Shown one piece after another: positions 1 through 11,378 of a stretch of 64,000 nucleotides of DNA. The notes below the pieces were generated by a model. That model was not told the DNA's origin and made no database searches. It worked only from the letters and a program-made list of their open reading frames with translations. This DNA comes from Humulus lupulus (Eukaryota > Streptophyta > Magnoliopsida > Rosales > Cannabaceae), in contig NC_084794.1 of assembly GCF_963169125.1 (NCBI RefSeq), positions 114,056,358-114,120,357 on the forward strand, written 5' to 3'. The number at the start of each line of letters is the position of its first letter. The first letter of the stretch is position 1. Both the position numbers and the translations under genes were made by a program.

Positions 1-3000
1 AGGATGCATGGAATTCCTAGCTAGTTTGGTGGTTACTACAAGGGTTGTACCAGTTGGATCAGAGGTTCTACCCGGATCGCCATCGCAACGAGATATGGAG
101 TTTATTATCGAACTGACATTAGGGAAAGAACAAGAATCCAAGGCATCATTTGGAATGGCAATGATAGAGTTAAAAGGATTGACGATTTAGTTGAAGGAAC
201 TAGGGCTGAGCATTGGTCGGTTTGGACAGTTTTTCTCTATTCTAAAATCCATATTTCGGTTTTCAGTTTGGAATGGTGCGATGCAAAAACAGAGCGACCT
301 ACTTACAACACCAAAAAACCAACCGATTTAGACCATGGTTTGGTCGGTTAAAACCACCCAAACCAAACTTTATTTTTTTTTAAATAATTTTTTGTGAAAT
401 TTAATTTTAAAAAATGTAGATTATTGGAATCCATTTTCGAGCATTTTTTTTAATATAAAAATGATTCAATTAATTTGTTAACTTGAAGATTTTAACTTTA
501 AGATTTGAAAAACAAAACACATGGTTACAATGTTACATCCATAAATTTGGAACCTAAGCATATTCAATCGGTTTCAGTTTGTACGATCGGTTTGCGATCA
601 ACTTATAACTCGACCGAATAAATGTCGGTTTTCGCCAAGGCGGTTTCAGCAGTATTCAGTTCTGTTGGTTTCATATTTTTTGGTGTTTGGGTAGTCAGTT
701 TGAGTGGATTATTCAATTTTTTGTATTTTTTGCACAACCCTAGAAGGAACTATTCGAATTAGGGTTGATTAGACCGAGCTTCTAACCACAAGGTGCGCCA
801 TTATTATTTGTTAAGAAGAAGGAAAAGTCAGTGATGATGTCTACCAAATACGGATAGCTAAATAAGGTGATTATCAAGAGTAAGTATCCACTCCCAAGGA
901 TTGACAATTTGTTTGACGTGTTGAAAAGTAAGACAGTGCTCCAAAGGGTTGATCTCCAATCTAGTTATTACTAATTGAGGATCAAGACAGAAGACATTTC
1001 AAGAATTGTCTCCCGCACTATGTATGGACAATGTGGATTTTTCTTGAGGGATTTTTAACTGACCAATACTCCAACAGCCTGCATGGATTTGACAAATAAA
1101 GAGTTCAAGGATTATTTGGACAAATCATGTTTGAGTTTATCGGTAACAGATTGGCCTACTCCTAATCAGAGACAGCGGCACCTCCGTTTGATATTACAGA
1201 GGCTAAGGAAACATAAATTACATGCAAGGTTCAGAAAGGATGAGTTCTGACTTCCTTGGGTGAGGTTTTGGATCACATTTTAGGAAAGGATGAGATCGTG
1301 CTTGATCTAGGTAATATAGAAGCAGTGAAATATTGGTCAAGGGAACGCTTCAGAGGTTAGAAGTTTCTCGGGACTGGTGGAATACCATCGGTATGTTGTT
1401 GAAGAGTCTTCAAAGACTGCAATACCCTTGACTAGATTAGCACGTGAGAATTTGAGGTTTTCTGGGTTGGTAGATGAGAACCAGTCTTCCGAGAGTTGAA
1501 AAAGAGGTTGGTCATTTCACCATGGTATCAGTGTAAGTATGTGGTGGACTGATATGCAACGACTGTATGGTGGATACAGTCTTTGTTGTTCAATAACGAG
1601 AAGTTCGTAGTGTTTAAAGGTGCAGCACGATAGGGATTAGGATGTCTGCGTACGTGGGCTGGGAAGGTGATTGCCTATGCTTCACAGTAGTTAAAGGAAT
1701 AAGAATAGAGAAATTCTACATAGGACTTTGAGGTGACAGCAATGATGTTGCGTTTAAGATGTGGCAGCAATACTTATGTGGGGAGAAGTGTGAGACATAC
1801 GCTCCCATCAAAAGTTTAGGGTGTTTTGTTACCTATAGGGGTTCGAATATGAGATAAATATGTTGGTGAGAACTGGTGAAGGATTGACGGTCAAATCCTT
1901 TATTATCGAGAGAAAATTAACGTGGAGGTTGAGGCCTTAGGTGGGAAAGGTCCAAGCCAAGTGTATGATTCAAAACAGATCACAGCAAAGTCAGTTGAGG
2001 GAATGACTAGAATCGATATAGAGTTTGGGATTAATAAATTGACAAATATGAACCCTACAAATGGTGAAATATAGAAAGAGAAATTTAATATTAGTGGCTA
2101 AGGACTCTACTATTTTGACTTGGGTTTGTTGAGATATGAAGATCGGATATGTGTCCTGGTGGATGTTGGCATCAAGAAAGAGATTCTAGATGAATCTCAT
2201 ACCACTCTATCCTCGCTATACCCGAGAACCACGAATGTGTATCAAGATTTGAAATTTGTATATTTGTGGCTAAGCGCCTAAGCTTTCAACAAGTGAGAGT
2301 TGAATACTAGAGGCTGAGGTTATCATGATCTTTGGGCATTTTAGTATAAACATGGGTATATATAATTATGGATCTTATGGATGGATGGCCTAGGGTTGTG
2401 GGTAAGATAGTTTTAGTATGGGAGGTTGTGACTTGATATATCAAGTCAGCGTACCCTCTTCCTGTGTGAATGAATTATAATGTGGAACAATATGTTAATT
2501 ATATATGATGATAGATTGTGTATCTCCATGGGGCACCAAAGTCTATAGTGCCAAATCAAGATCCCGCATTTATTTTTAGTTTGTGAAAAGGCTCGCAGAG
2601 GGCGATGGGTACAAGACTGATATTTGGTATTACTTATCATCCTCAGACAGGTAGACAATCTGATAGGACGATTCAGATTTTAAAGAATATGCTTTGGGCA
2701 TGTGAATTAGATTTTTAGGGACCCTGGAGCCAGTGCAGTCCCTTGATTGGGTTCCTACAACAGGAGTTATCAATCAACAATCGGAGTGACTCCATAAGAG
2801 ATATTGTGAGATAAGAAGTGAATAACACCCTTTTATGGAATGAAATGGGAGAAAGGAAGTATTCTGGTATTGAAAAAGTTCAGAGCGCCGATGGAGTTAT
2901 GGAGAAATGTTAGAGTGGGAATATTTGCAGTAATGAAAGACAGAAAAGCTGCACAAATCCCAGTATAGGAACATGGAGTTCCAGCATTGGAGATTTTCTA

Positions 3001-3391
3001 TTTCTCCGGGTATCGCTGATTAAAGAGATAAAATGATTTGGCAAGAAAGGGACATTAAACCCTAGGTTGTTAGACCTTTCAGATTTTGGAAAAGAATTAG
3101 GAAAGTGGCCTAAAGATTAGCCTCACCCAAGCATTGGTGGAGAATCATAGGGTGTTTCAGATATCGATGCTAAGGAAAGATATGTCGAGTACTACAGTGA
3201 GACTTATCATGTGAATAGAAGCCAGTGGAAATTCTAGATAAAAAGGATAAAGTCTTAAGGAATAAGACTGTCACTTTAGTGAGAGTGTTACAAAGGAATA
3301 ACAAGGTAAATAACATGACTTTGAAGTTAGAGTCAAATATGCAGGATCGGTATCCCAAGATGTTGAAGTAAATTTCGTGGATGAAATTTCT
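1..3391 (+). pseudogene. Degenerate Ty3/gypsy pol of element F (family A)
   Basis: Remnant of reverse transcriptase, RNase H, integrase and a chromodomain-like tail; the 5' part lies outside the window. Positions 8-190 read as the stretch before the RT core ([25 protein letters not shown]). Position 751 onward continues as ELGLIRPS, then [12 protein letters not shown] RT text, the LILQRLRKHKLHARF region, RNase H and integrase. The end, about 3230-3400, matches the VTLVRVLQRN...PKMLK tail typical of Tekay/Del elements. It is full of stops and frameshifts and no YxDD motif remains, so it is dead. A hAT MITE at 201-742 splits it; without the MITE the codons LKELFELGLIRPS join. The same region occurs inverted at 26169-27790, which shows both belong to one family. 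Confidence 0.85.
201..742. mobile_element. hAT-type MITE, 542 bp, non-autonomous
   Basis: The ends are TAGGGCTG (201-208) and CAACCCTA (735-742), an inverted repeat with one mismatch. They are flanked by an exact 8-bp duplication GAAGGAAC at 193-200 and 743-750. An 8-bp TSD and TAGGGNTG ends are typical of plant hAT elements. The subterminal regions are rich in CGGTTTGG/CCAAACC-like words. There is no transposase, so it would have depended on one supplied elsewhere. It sits in the RT of element F, and removing it with one TSD restores the pol codons. Confidence 0.9.
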
Positions 3392-3407
3392 AAAAGGAAG
3401 GGATAGT
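3392..3407 (+). other. Polypurine tract of element F
   Basis: A purine run (AAAAGGAAGGGATAG) sits directly before the 3' LTR, as expected for the plus-strand primer of reverse transcription. The matching site for the inverted A element is at 26169-26184. Confidence 0.7.
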
Positions 3408-4914
3408 TTTAACGTCCCAAAACTCCTAATCTGATTAGCTTGGGTTATCATGTCGGGAGGGCATGTGGAGTAAATATGTGGATTATATTAATATATAATT
3501 TAGTATGCATGATTATGTATATTAAATGTGTTTAAAGACCCGCTTGTGTTAAAAAGCGACATTTTCGTAATTTATACCCATCGAGTGTATATTTGTATTT
3601 TATGTACTATATGCTTGAGACCACATGATTATGTGGATATATTTGTTTTATTCAGCAAGAGGGGATCCTTTTGAGAAATTTTAGCGGAAAGTCACAACAA
3701 GGATAAATACCCAGCTCGAGGGAGCCAATGGGTATTTTGGTAATTTACATATTTTGGAAAATTGTTGATAAATGAAATAAAATGGTAGAATAGTTGTGTT
3801 TGATGGATTAATTGATTAATTTGGAGATTATTGGTGTAAATTCATGTTTAGTGGGAATTTAGGCAAATGACCAAAATGCCCTGGGGGGTTAATTAGAGGA
3901 TTATTTGATGTAGGGGTAAAATTGTCTTTTTGCTCAATTAGATTGAGTAAATGGGCCAAGTGCTGAGCAGTTTTGGCCATTCATGTTGATAGCCTCTCTC
4001 TCCACTTTGGTCATCTTCAAGAGCACTCCCAAGGAAACCAAGTATGGAAGTGGTCCAAGCTTGAATTGAGAGAGTTGCTTAGAAGGATTGGGAGCTGTTA
4101 AAGGGAATAAGAGCTACCAAAGACATAGCTGCACCTAAAGAATTTCAAATTTCAGAGGTATCCCTACTTAGTTTTGAATTCTCTTGAGCTTTTCTAGTGT
4201 TCTTGGTGAAGGATGGGTTTGATAGTTATAAACTAATTTTAAAAGGTTTTAGGTTGTTGGGTGGTGTGTTTTAGTGATAGAAACCAATTAATATCTAACG
4301 ACCCAAAATTATTAATAAGGCTTAAGGGCCTTGATTAGTGTGTCAGGAGGGCATAATTGGTTTATGTGTGATTTAAATGATTAAATGCATGATTATGTGA
4401 TAAGAATGCTTATATGATTATATGGATATATGAGATGCTTGATTATGAGTATTAGTATGCATGTAGGCCCTGTTTAGCTTATAGGGGGCATGTTTGTAAT
4501 TTTGGCCCGTTGAGGGCATAAATGTAATTATTTGCAATAAATTGTTGAGAGCACATTATTATGTGGATATATTTGCAGCTGGTGGCTCAAGGCGATCCTA
4601 GTGAGCGGTTTAGCGAAAAAGTCATGGTGGGGATTTATACCCGACTCGAGGGAGCCTGGGGGTATTTCTGGGAATTTGGGAAATATATTGGAGACTATTT
4701 GACATTGGGGAAAACTAATTGGTGATCAATTAGATGACAGGATTTAAGTGGTAAATATTAGGAATACTTGAGGAGATAGCGGGAATTGGGAACAAATGAC
4801 CAAAATGCCCCTAGAATGACTAAAAAGGCTTGGTTATATTTGGGAGGGTAAAATGGTCTTTTGGTGTGTAAAAAGGGATAAGTATTAATCTGTTTTTTTA
4901 GAGTTACTGGAGGA

Positions 4915-4925
4915 TATATAAAAGG
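4915..4925 (+). promoter_or_regulatory. Candidate TATA box of family A LTR
   Basis: TATATAAAAGG in the solo A LTR, about 620 bp from its start, in a position plausible for the U3/R boundary. No transcription data; inference from sequence only. Confidence 0.45.
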
Positions 4926-5586
4926 TTAGAAGCTGAAAGAAGGAAAGAAAGAAGAAAAAACAGAACATTTCACTCACCTCTTTCTCTTCCACATGGTTTG
5001 CCCTATTCCTCACCATTTCTTGTGGATTTTCGAGCTAGAAACTCAGGGAAGGTCTAGGAAAAGTCTTGGGACTTTGATCCTTGGAGTGGCTAGAAGTTCA
5101 ACTGGAGTTAGTGTCCAATTAAGGTAAAGTTTACAGAGTTTGGTCTGAATTTTCTGACTTTGATGAAGTTGTTTCTGAATTTGAGTTTTGGATGGGAATC
5201 AAGGGGCTTGAGCTTGGGGATTTGAAGAACTAAAGGCTAGAAGGGTATAGAAACAACCTAAGGTCGAATTCTCCCATTAAAGGTAACAATTTCTGGCTTT
5301 GAAGTATTTAATTTCTGGGTTTTCTGGTTAAGTTCTTGAGCTTCCAGCTCAATCTTGATTTTCTATATTTGATGATGCTTATAGTTAGGTTTTTGATGTT
5401 GATGGGTTATTTTGGTTGGGTTATAGTGGGTTTCAAGGTCAATTTTGGAGTTGGACAAGGTTTGGAGTGGTTTGGTGGAGTTTTGGCTCGGGGAAGTTCG
5501 AAGGAAAATCCAGAAAGATTTTGCATGTTGGTTGTAGCGTTGTAGCGCTAGCATTGGAGTGCTACAACGCTAGGCCTCGTTTCCTT

Positions 5587-5610
5587 GGGGGGGGGGGGGG
5601 GGGGGGGGGG
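5587..5610 (+). repeat. G24 homopolymer
   Basis: Twenty-four consecutive G in the GC-rich patch of the solo A LTR, flanked by 'gtagcgctag' and 'tgtagcgcctac' words. Such a run is prone to length error in sequencing and could form a G-quadruplex. Confidence 0.85.
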
Positions 5611-6597
5611 TTGTCTCTGCCTGTAGCGCCTACCTGTTGGCGCTGTAGCACTACCCTACCTCCAAAAGTGGTTTCTGGGTATTTTCTTTAGGGTTTTTGC
5701 TTTGAGGCTCGGCGGTCGATTCCACCACCCCGTTTGGTGGAATTGGGCTTACCGAGGGCTTAGGATTGGTCCCGAAGTTGGGTTACGAAATTAAGATTTA
5801 ATGAGGGTTCTATTTTACGGTTGTGACTAGGTGTACGCTAGGGCTCGGACGGGATCATGCTTGAGGATCGTTTCTATTAACCAGAGCACTCGGAATCAAA
5901 GGTAAGAAACTTCACTCGGTTATGTGATTATGTTGGGACTAAGAGTTCCCTATATTTGTATATGATGTCATAAGATGGTATTATGCCATGGGGACATGTG
6001 ATAAACAGCCTGAGAGTGTCGGAATCAATATTTGCACACAAGACGCAGCTCGGCCACTGGTAGCTGAGGTTAAGTACATAATCACTAAGCTCGACCTAAG
6101 CAAGTCTGAGTCAGTGGGATAAGCTGAGGGTGCGGCCTGAGGGCATCGACCCTGGATATTGTGTGACATTTTATTGTTATTTGACTGATGATTGTGACAA
6201 TTTTTTTATTTGAATGACTAATTATTGGCTTGTAGATTGATATCTTTGATTATGTGGGTAGTATGACCTATTGTATATCTGATTGATGATTTATGAAATA
6301 TCTAACTGTTGAATGTCATGTATGCTCTGCATTATGGATTTCTTGCTAGGCCTTGACTCACGGGTGCTACGTGGTGCAGGTAAGGGCGAGGGCAAAGTGG
6401 ACTAGTCATGAGTTGGAGAGCTCTGGGGCAGAATGTACATAGTCAGCTGATCGGCCGCCACGGCCGAGGATTGGTACAGGGACAGGAGAACCTAAAGTGC
6501 CTATTTTTCCATTAGAGTGGCTTTCGGTTGTACATAAACGTTGAAATTTTGTAAGCTATCCTTTAAAACCTATTTTGGGATCCCATGTATTAAACGT

Positions 6598-6606
6598 AGT
6601 AGCAGG

Positions 6607-6640
<34 letters not shown>

Positions 6641-6641
6641 T
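6598..6641 (+). repeat. AGC/AGT trinucleotide repeat
   Basis: About 14 triplets, AGC then AGT, at the truncated start of a B LTR. The intact B LTR start at the right edge of the window carries the matching ACT run (63831-63856, opposite strand), so the repeat belongs to the LTR. Confidence 0.85.
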
Positions 6642-6997
6642 AAGAATATTAATTATAACATAAGGTTTGATTAATATAGTTGATTAAAAAGATGTTATTT
6701 ATTATACTATAAGGTTTAGATAGAATTAATAAGATCATGACACTTGTCGTGTGCATGTTTATTTAAGGATTTAATTATAGTTTAAATAAAAGAAAGTTCT
6801 AGAAACTCTAGAATCTTCCAGACCAGTTTATTTGAGGATTTAAGCATTTTAAGTGGATAATTCAAAAATGTAAGTTTCTAGAAGCTCTAGACCCTTCCAG
6901 AACTTGCTGGAATCTCGTATTACTCAGTCAAACCTGATTAATCAATTCAAATTATGCTGAAAAAGTGCAATTACGTGTTTAATATATTCACGTATGC

Positions 6998-7326
6998 CGA
7001 TATATCGCAGCATAGGGGCCGATATATCGCCTACGAAAGGTACGAAAAACACGTCGACTTTGCACGAACGATCGAACCAGCCTTGGGAATACTGGGAGAG
7101 GCTATATATCGCCTATGGGGGCGATATATCAGCCCCACCTATGTATTTTTGAAAGTTCGGTTTTTCAATTTTAAAAATAGCCTTAACCTCTTGACTTGCC
7201 TCTGAACGTTTTTAACCAAGTCTTAAGCACCTGTTGAACGAATATTCAAATATTTTTCAATTAATATTCATTATTTTATTCAAGCTAAAAAGAGGTAGTT
7301 TCACTCCTTGAACTCTATAAATAGGA
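6998..7326 (+). promoter_or_regulatory. Family B promoter module: paired palindromes and TATA box
   Basis: Palindromes CGATATATCG at 6998-7007 and 7020-7029, with one-mismatch versions at 7102-7111 and 7122-7131. The spacing within pairs is 22 and 20 bp. A TATA box CTCTATAAATAGGA follows at 7313-7326. The same arrangement recurs in every B LTR in the window. Confidence 0.7.
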
Positions 7327-7854
7327 CCTAGTATTCAGCCATTTTTCTCATTCTTCAAATTGTGTTCAGAGCCTTCAAGCTGCTAGGGTTACTATAGAGT
7401 GATAAACAGTTGGGTTGGGATAAAAGATTTATCATCTTATGCTTTATAAACACTTGGGAAGTGAGATATAGAGTGTGTTTTGAATATCGAGGTGCAGATC
7501 GGTACTACTACATCCAAAGGTATTCTTATTCTCAAGTTCATTTCTGTATGGTTCTTTAGTTTTTCCTTAGTATTCTTTACTCAAATCCTAACTCGTTGTT
7601 TTCGATTCTTGGTTAGGTATGTATGTTCTTTGAACATAAGGTTTTTTTTCGGTAAGCTTCTTATTGGTGGTTTAGTTCTCTTCTTTAGAAATACTCACCA
7701 TTCTTATTGTTGGTTTTAGGAGTGTTCCAAATCCCGGCCTTGTTCTCAAATATCCCGATGTTGGTAAGGAAAATAGGATAGTTTTCATATGCTTATATGT
7801 TATGATATGTTTATGTTATAATATGTTATGTTATGATATATATGAATATGTCTT

Positions 7855-8090
7855 GTAGTCTTTGGGGTTTATAGTTGCTTAGCTAGCAAACCCCAATGTT
7901 TTTATGTAGCTTGGGGCTCATAGTTGCATAGCTAGCAAACCTCAATGTATTTTGAGGCTTATAGTTGCTTAGCTAGCAAATCCCAATGTTTTTTTATGTT
8001 GCTTGGGGCTCATAGTTGCTTATCTAGCAAACCTCAATGTATTTTGAGGCTTATAGTTGCTTAGCTAGCAAACCCCAATGTTTACCATAG
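7855..8090 (+). repeat. Leader tandem repeat of B LTR, about 5 units
   Basis: Units of about 45 bp built on 'catagttgcttagctagcaa' and 'ccccaatg'. They lie downstream of the TATA box, so probably in transcribed R/U5. Other B LTRs carry three diverged units. Confidence 0.8.
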
Positions 8091-10651
8091 ACATGGGTTA
8101 GAGTTGTGATATATGTTTTATAGTATACGTTTATGATATAGTCTTATGTTTATTATTTATGTTATATGTTGTTAGTAGATTTTCCTTGCAAGGCATTAGG
8201 CTCACTCCTTTATTTTTTAGTGTAATGCAGGAAAATAGATATGGAGGCGGAAGGATTCTTTGAAGCTTGGCATGTGTGTTGAGGATGAACGAACTGAATG
8301 GACTGCATGTCGATCGAGGATGACGCTTATTTTAGTCTTTTGAATTATGTTTCTTTTGTAATTCCGCATTTAGTTTTTGAACAATTGATTTAAAGTTATG
8401 TTTTTATGTTTATTAGACAATGGGTACCCATACCACATTTTATATCTTATTTTGTAAGTTGCACAATAATTATTTTAAAGTTTTAATAAAGTTATTATTA
8501 TATCTTATGTATGTTTTATTCAAAGTAGTAGCTATGTCTACTAGATTTAATAGTCCAAGGTCTTAGAAATAGTTGGGTCATTACATTATGACCAAAATAT
8601 TTTAACCTTAACCTAAATACGACTTTAGGGTCACATTTTCAACTATATGAGTTGGTTAGTAAGTCTTGCACCTTTATAATCACACAGTGTAACGGCCTTG
8701 GTTATCCAGGGTGTTACATAATAAATTGATTTTATAGTTTTAATATCCTCCTTAGACATGAATTTAAGTTGATTTTGGAAATTGAGACAAAGAAATTTGA
8801 GTTTAGGACTTTGATGATGTTTGGAGTTGTAGTGTTGCTTTGTGGTTGGCTTGTTGGGTAAATTCTACTGGGAAATCTATTTTGGGTTGAAAATATTGGA
8901 TTAGAAATGCAAGGGAAATCGTAGTTTTGGGTTTTCTCATGGTAGCGCGGCGTCGCTTAAGACAAGTGTCGCAACTCGCTTGAATTTTTTCAAGGGTGGG
9001 TTTCCCTCAGAATTCTTTGGCATTGTAGCCCTAAATGGGGAAAAATAATAGGTAAAGATCTTTGTTTGTTGGATCCCTGCGGCTCTTAAGAGGGTGTGTT
9101 GCGACTCAAATGTACAAAATTTAGAAATGGGCTTCTCGGGTTCATTTAGAGTCATGGCGTTGTAGGGGATCCGCGACGCTAATGCAGTTTTAGGGTGCAT
9201 TTATTTAGGGATTTGAAACCATGCCTAGGGTCTCAGAGGATGATCCCAGAACTCGGTTTAATGGAATCGGAGGTCCCGAGAGCTAGGGTTTTGTTTTGAA
9301 ACCAGTTATTGAGACTAATTCCCTAATATGCGTACCGTTTATGTTGTGACTAGGAGTACTGTGAGGCTCGGGAAAGATGATCACACTCGAGGTCGCTTTG
9401 TCATCAGCACAGGACTTGTGGTAAGAAAATTGGCATGTGCACATAGAATGGATTATATTTTATGTATATTTGCATTGATATATTTGTGGATGGTTGGATG
9501 ATCAATATTCAAGCCTCGTGTTGAATGTGGGGCCGGTCGACAAGCGTGTGTAACGCAGGTCGTGAAAGCGAGTTCATTTTGACGGTGTAGTCCCCACTCG
9601 CTCAGCAAGGTTGTTTTTCCTGGAATGTGTTCCTGAATTATATGATTGGAGTTAATGCATTTTTTGTATGGGAAGCATGTGTTTGTTGCATATGAATAAT
9701 TGGATTATAATTATGCCTTATGGGGGTTTTCTTGTTGGGCCTCGACTCACGGGTGCTCTATGGTGCAAGTAAGGGCAAGCTAAAGGTAACCAGCCATGAG
9801 TTCGAGCGCTTTAGAGTGGGGCATACATATTCGGAAAGCTCGGCCATCACGGTCTAGTTATTTTATGGCGATTATGATATGAGTTTAATTTTTCTGCTTA
9901 GGTCGACTACTTTTGCAACTCTGGTTTTAACCACCTTCCAGTTAAAAAAACTCGTTTTTGGGATCCCATGTAAATATCCAAAGTTTTGAATAAAGGTTTT
10001 TATGTTTAACCAAAAATTTTAATACCTAAATCTTTGATTAGCTTTAGTTACACTTTTGAGGCCAAATGACTCTCTTAATGAGTTAAGCACTATTTTAAAC
10101 ATATGGTGCAACGGCCTTGGATCAGTAGGGTATTACAGATCCCTTCCTTATTAACAAATATATCCCGGATATTCAGGAATTTTCTTGCGCGTCTTCCTTA
10201 TTGTCTGTTATTCGCGAGTTACAACTACGAGCTACAACCATACCATGATGGCTTGAGCAGATTTATCGCAGTAGGCGAACTAACTTTATAGGCCAAGTTG
10301 TTAGGCTATTGTGATGTGCCAAATAAACTTCCATCATGATCCCTCACCTCGAACTCTATATGATCCTTTTCATCGTAGAAAATACAAAATTAAATGAACA
10401 ATTAGTTCGCATTTGATCTCTGCTAGGGAACCCTGATCATCCTTATCCTGTTTTAAGCAGGTTTAATCATTTAATCCACCGTCAGTTTGTACCATGATCT
10501 AAACACGTCAGCTCGTATTATTTTAGTACAACATTTAACCCTCAAGCCTCTGTTCATGCATGGGTGATTCACCCTACTTCTTACATAAGCTTAGTAGAGG
10601 CTTTTCCACTTCTTTTAAGAAAATGTGCCCTCCTACCCTCTCGAGAACCTA

Positions 10652-10661
10652 GACACGTGTC
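10652..10661 (+). promoter_or_regulatory. G-box palindrome
   Basis: GACACGTGTC, a perfect palindrome with the CACGTG core bound by plant bZIP and bHLH factors, about 150 bp upstream of a TATA box. The role here is inferred from position. Confidence 0.5.
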
Positions 10662-10805
10662 ACAACCCTATAGGAATCTGCTAGTTCCCGAGTACTTTTG
10701 TCAGACGTATTTTCACCTTTTGTCGTTGTTTCGACAATTTAACCTTATCCATTCAATCTAAAACCCTCGCAATCAAACATGTATCCTTCATCCTGAAGTT
10801 TCTCC

Positions 10806-10813
10806 TATAAATA
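10806..10813 (+). promoter_or_regulatory. TATA box for the antisense transcript of D
   Basis: TATAAATA followed within about 50 bp by an ATG (10859) and later by a GT-donor (11011). It would drive a transcript opposite to D's own gag-pol. Confidence 0.5.
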
Positions 10814-11378
10814 CCCTATTTTTTTCATTCCCATTTTTCAACTTTCGCCTTTTTTACAATGCTCACAAAGAAATTTGAGAACCAGGCTTCCCTTACTATT
10901 CTTCCAAATTACAATCTATTCATAAACCCAAAGCTAACCCCTCTCAATCGTGGTCATTATCAGAGGTTCATTCAACTTGTTAAACAAAATCACAATCAGC
11001 ATATTTCGAGGTATGTATTCTCTCCCATCTTCCTGGATTTTCTTTTTATTTTCTTAAATACCTCTTGTTTTCTTTTAATTGACTTGATCACACGAATAGG
11101 TCTAGAGTTGGAAGTTTAGCATATAGGTTATGGGATTTGAGATCACAAGAAATAGGTATGTTTTTTATGGTAAAGTTTTTGAGTTTATCCATAAGTTCTT
11201 GGAAACTAATAGGTTGCGTAATTTAAGCAGTTTTATGCATTAAAATTGCCTTCAAATCCATATTTCTTCTGCACAATATCTAAGACAAATTATGAACCTT
11301 CCCTAGGTCAAAGTATGTGCCTAAGGGGCAAGCGTGACACATCCCTAAGCTTTTCACTAGATGTCTCAGCCAGCCTAC

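Larger units (their letters stand above)
6598..8585 (+). repeat. 5'-truncated LTR of family B
   Basis: Matches other B LTRs from 'taagaatattaattataacataagg' (about 6641) to the end AGTTGGGTCATTACA (8585). The normal start TGTAGAGTCC is missing and the join to the host A LTR falls in an AGC/AGT trinucleotide run (6598-6641). About 25 bases of the host LTR (after GGGATCCCATGT) are also lost, so the left junction was deleted, perhaps through the triplet repeat. After 8585 the A LTR resumes with TTATG. Confidence 0.85.
4294..8718 (+). repeat. Solo LTR of family A, nested in the LTR of F
   Basis: Begins TCTAACGACCC and ends GTGTTACA, flanked by exact 5-bp duplications TAATA (4289-4293 and 8719-8723). 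No internal retroelement sequence is present, so this is a solo LTR left by LTR-LTR recombination. The net length is about 2.4 kb after removing the nested B LTR (about 6598-8585). A TATA box candidate, TATATAAAAGG, lies near 4915-4925. It also holds a 24-G run and a GC-rich patch at 5530-5650. Confidence 0.9.
3408..10137 (+). repeat. 3' LTR of element F (family A), split by a solo LTR
   Basis: Starts at TTTAACGTCCC (canonical TGTAACG, with G to T at the second base) right after the polypurine tract, and ends GGTATTACA at 10137. The two pieces, 3408-4293 and 8724-10137, total about 2.30 kb, in line with other A LTRs. Family landmarks: the start block with 'gggagggca', the 'acatnatnatgtggata' block near 3640, a GC-rich patch at 8937-9180, the 'gactcacgggtgct...gtaagggcaag' block near 9745, and GGGATCCCATGT near 9959. 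A nested solo LTR of the same family lies between the pieces. Confidence 0.85.
10138..11378 (+). other. Promoter and leader region of the Tat antisense ORF (element D)
   Basis: No recognisable coding domain. Upstream is AT-rich; then a perfect G-box palindrome (10652-10661), a TATA box (10806-10813) and an ATG at 10859 opening an 86-codon ORF. A splice-donor-like CGAG/GTATGT lies at 11011. The order (promoter, leader exon, donor) points rightward into the antisense ORF that starts near 13.4 kb. Part of this stretch may instead be the 3' LTR of D read in reverse; I could not find LTR ends. Confidence 0.45.

Noticed and set aside
6998..7131. Repeated palindromes as a CRISPR-like array
   Set aside because: Only four short copies with unequal intervals, repeated as part of an LTR promoter; plant DNA, no cas genes.
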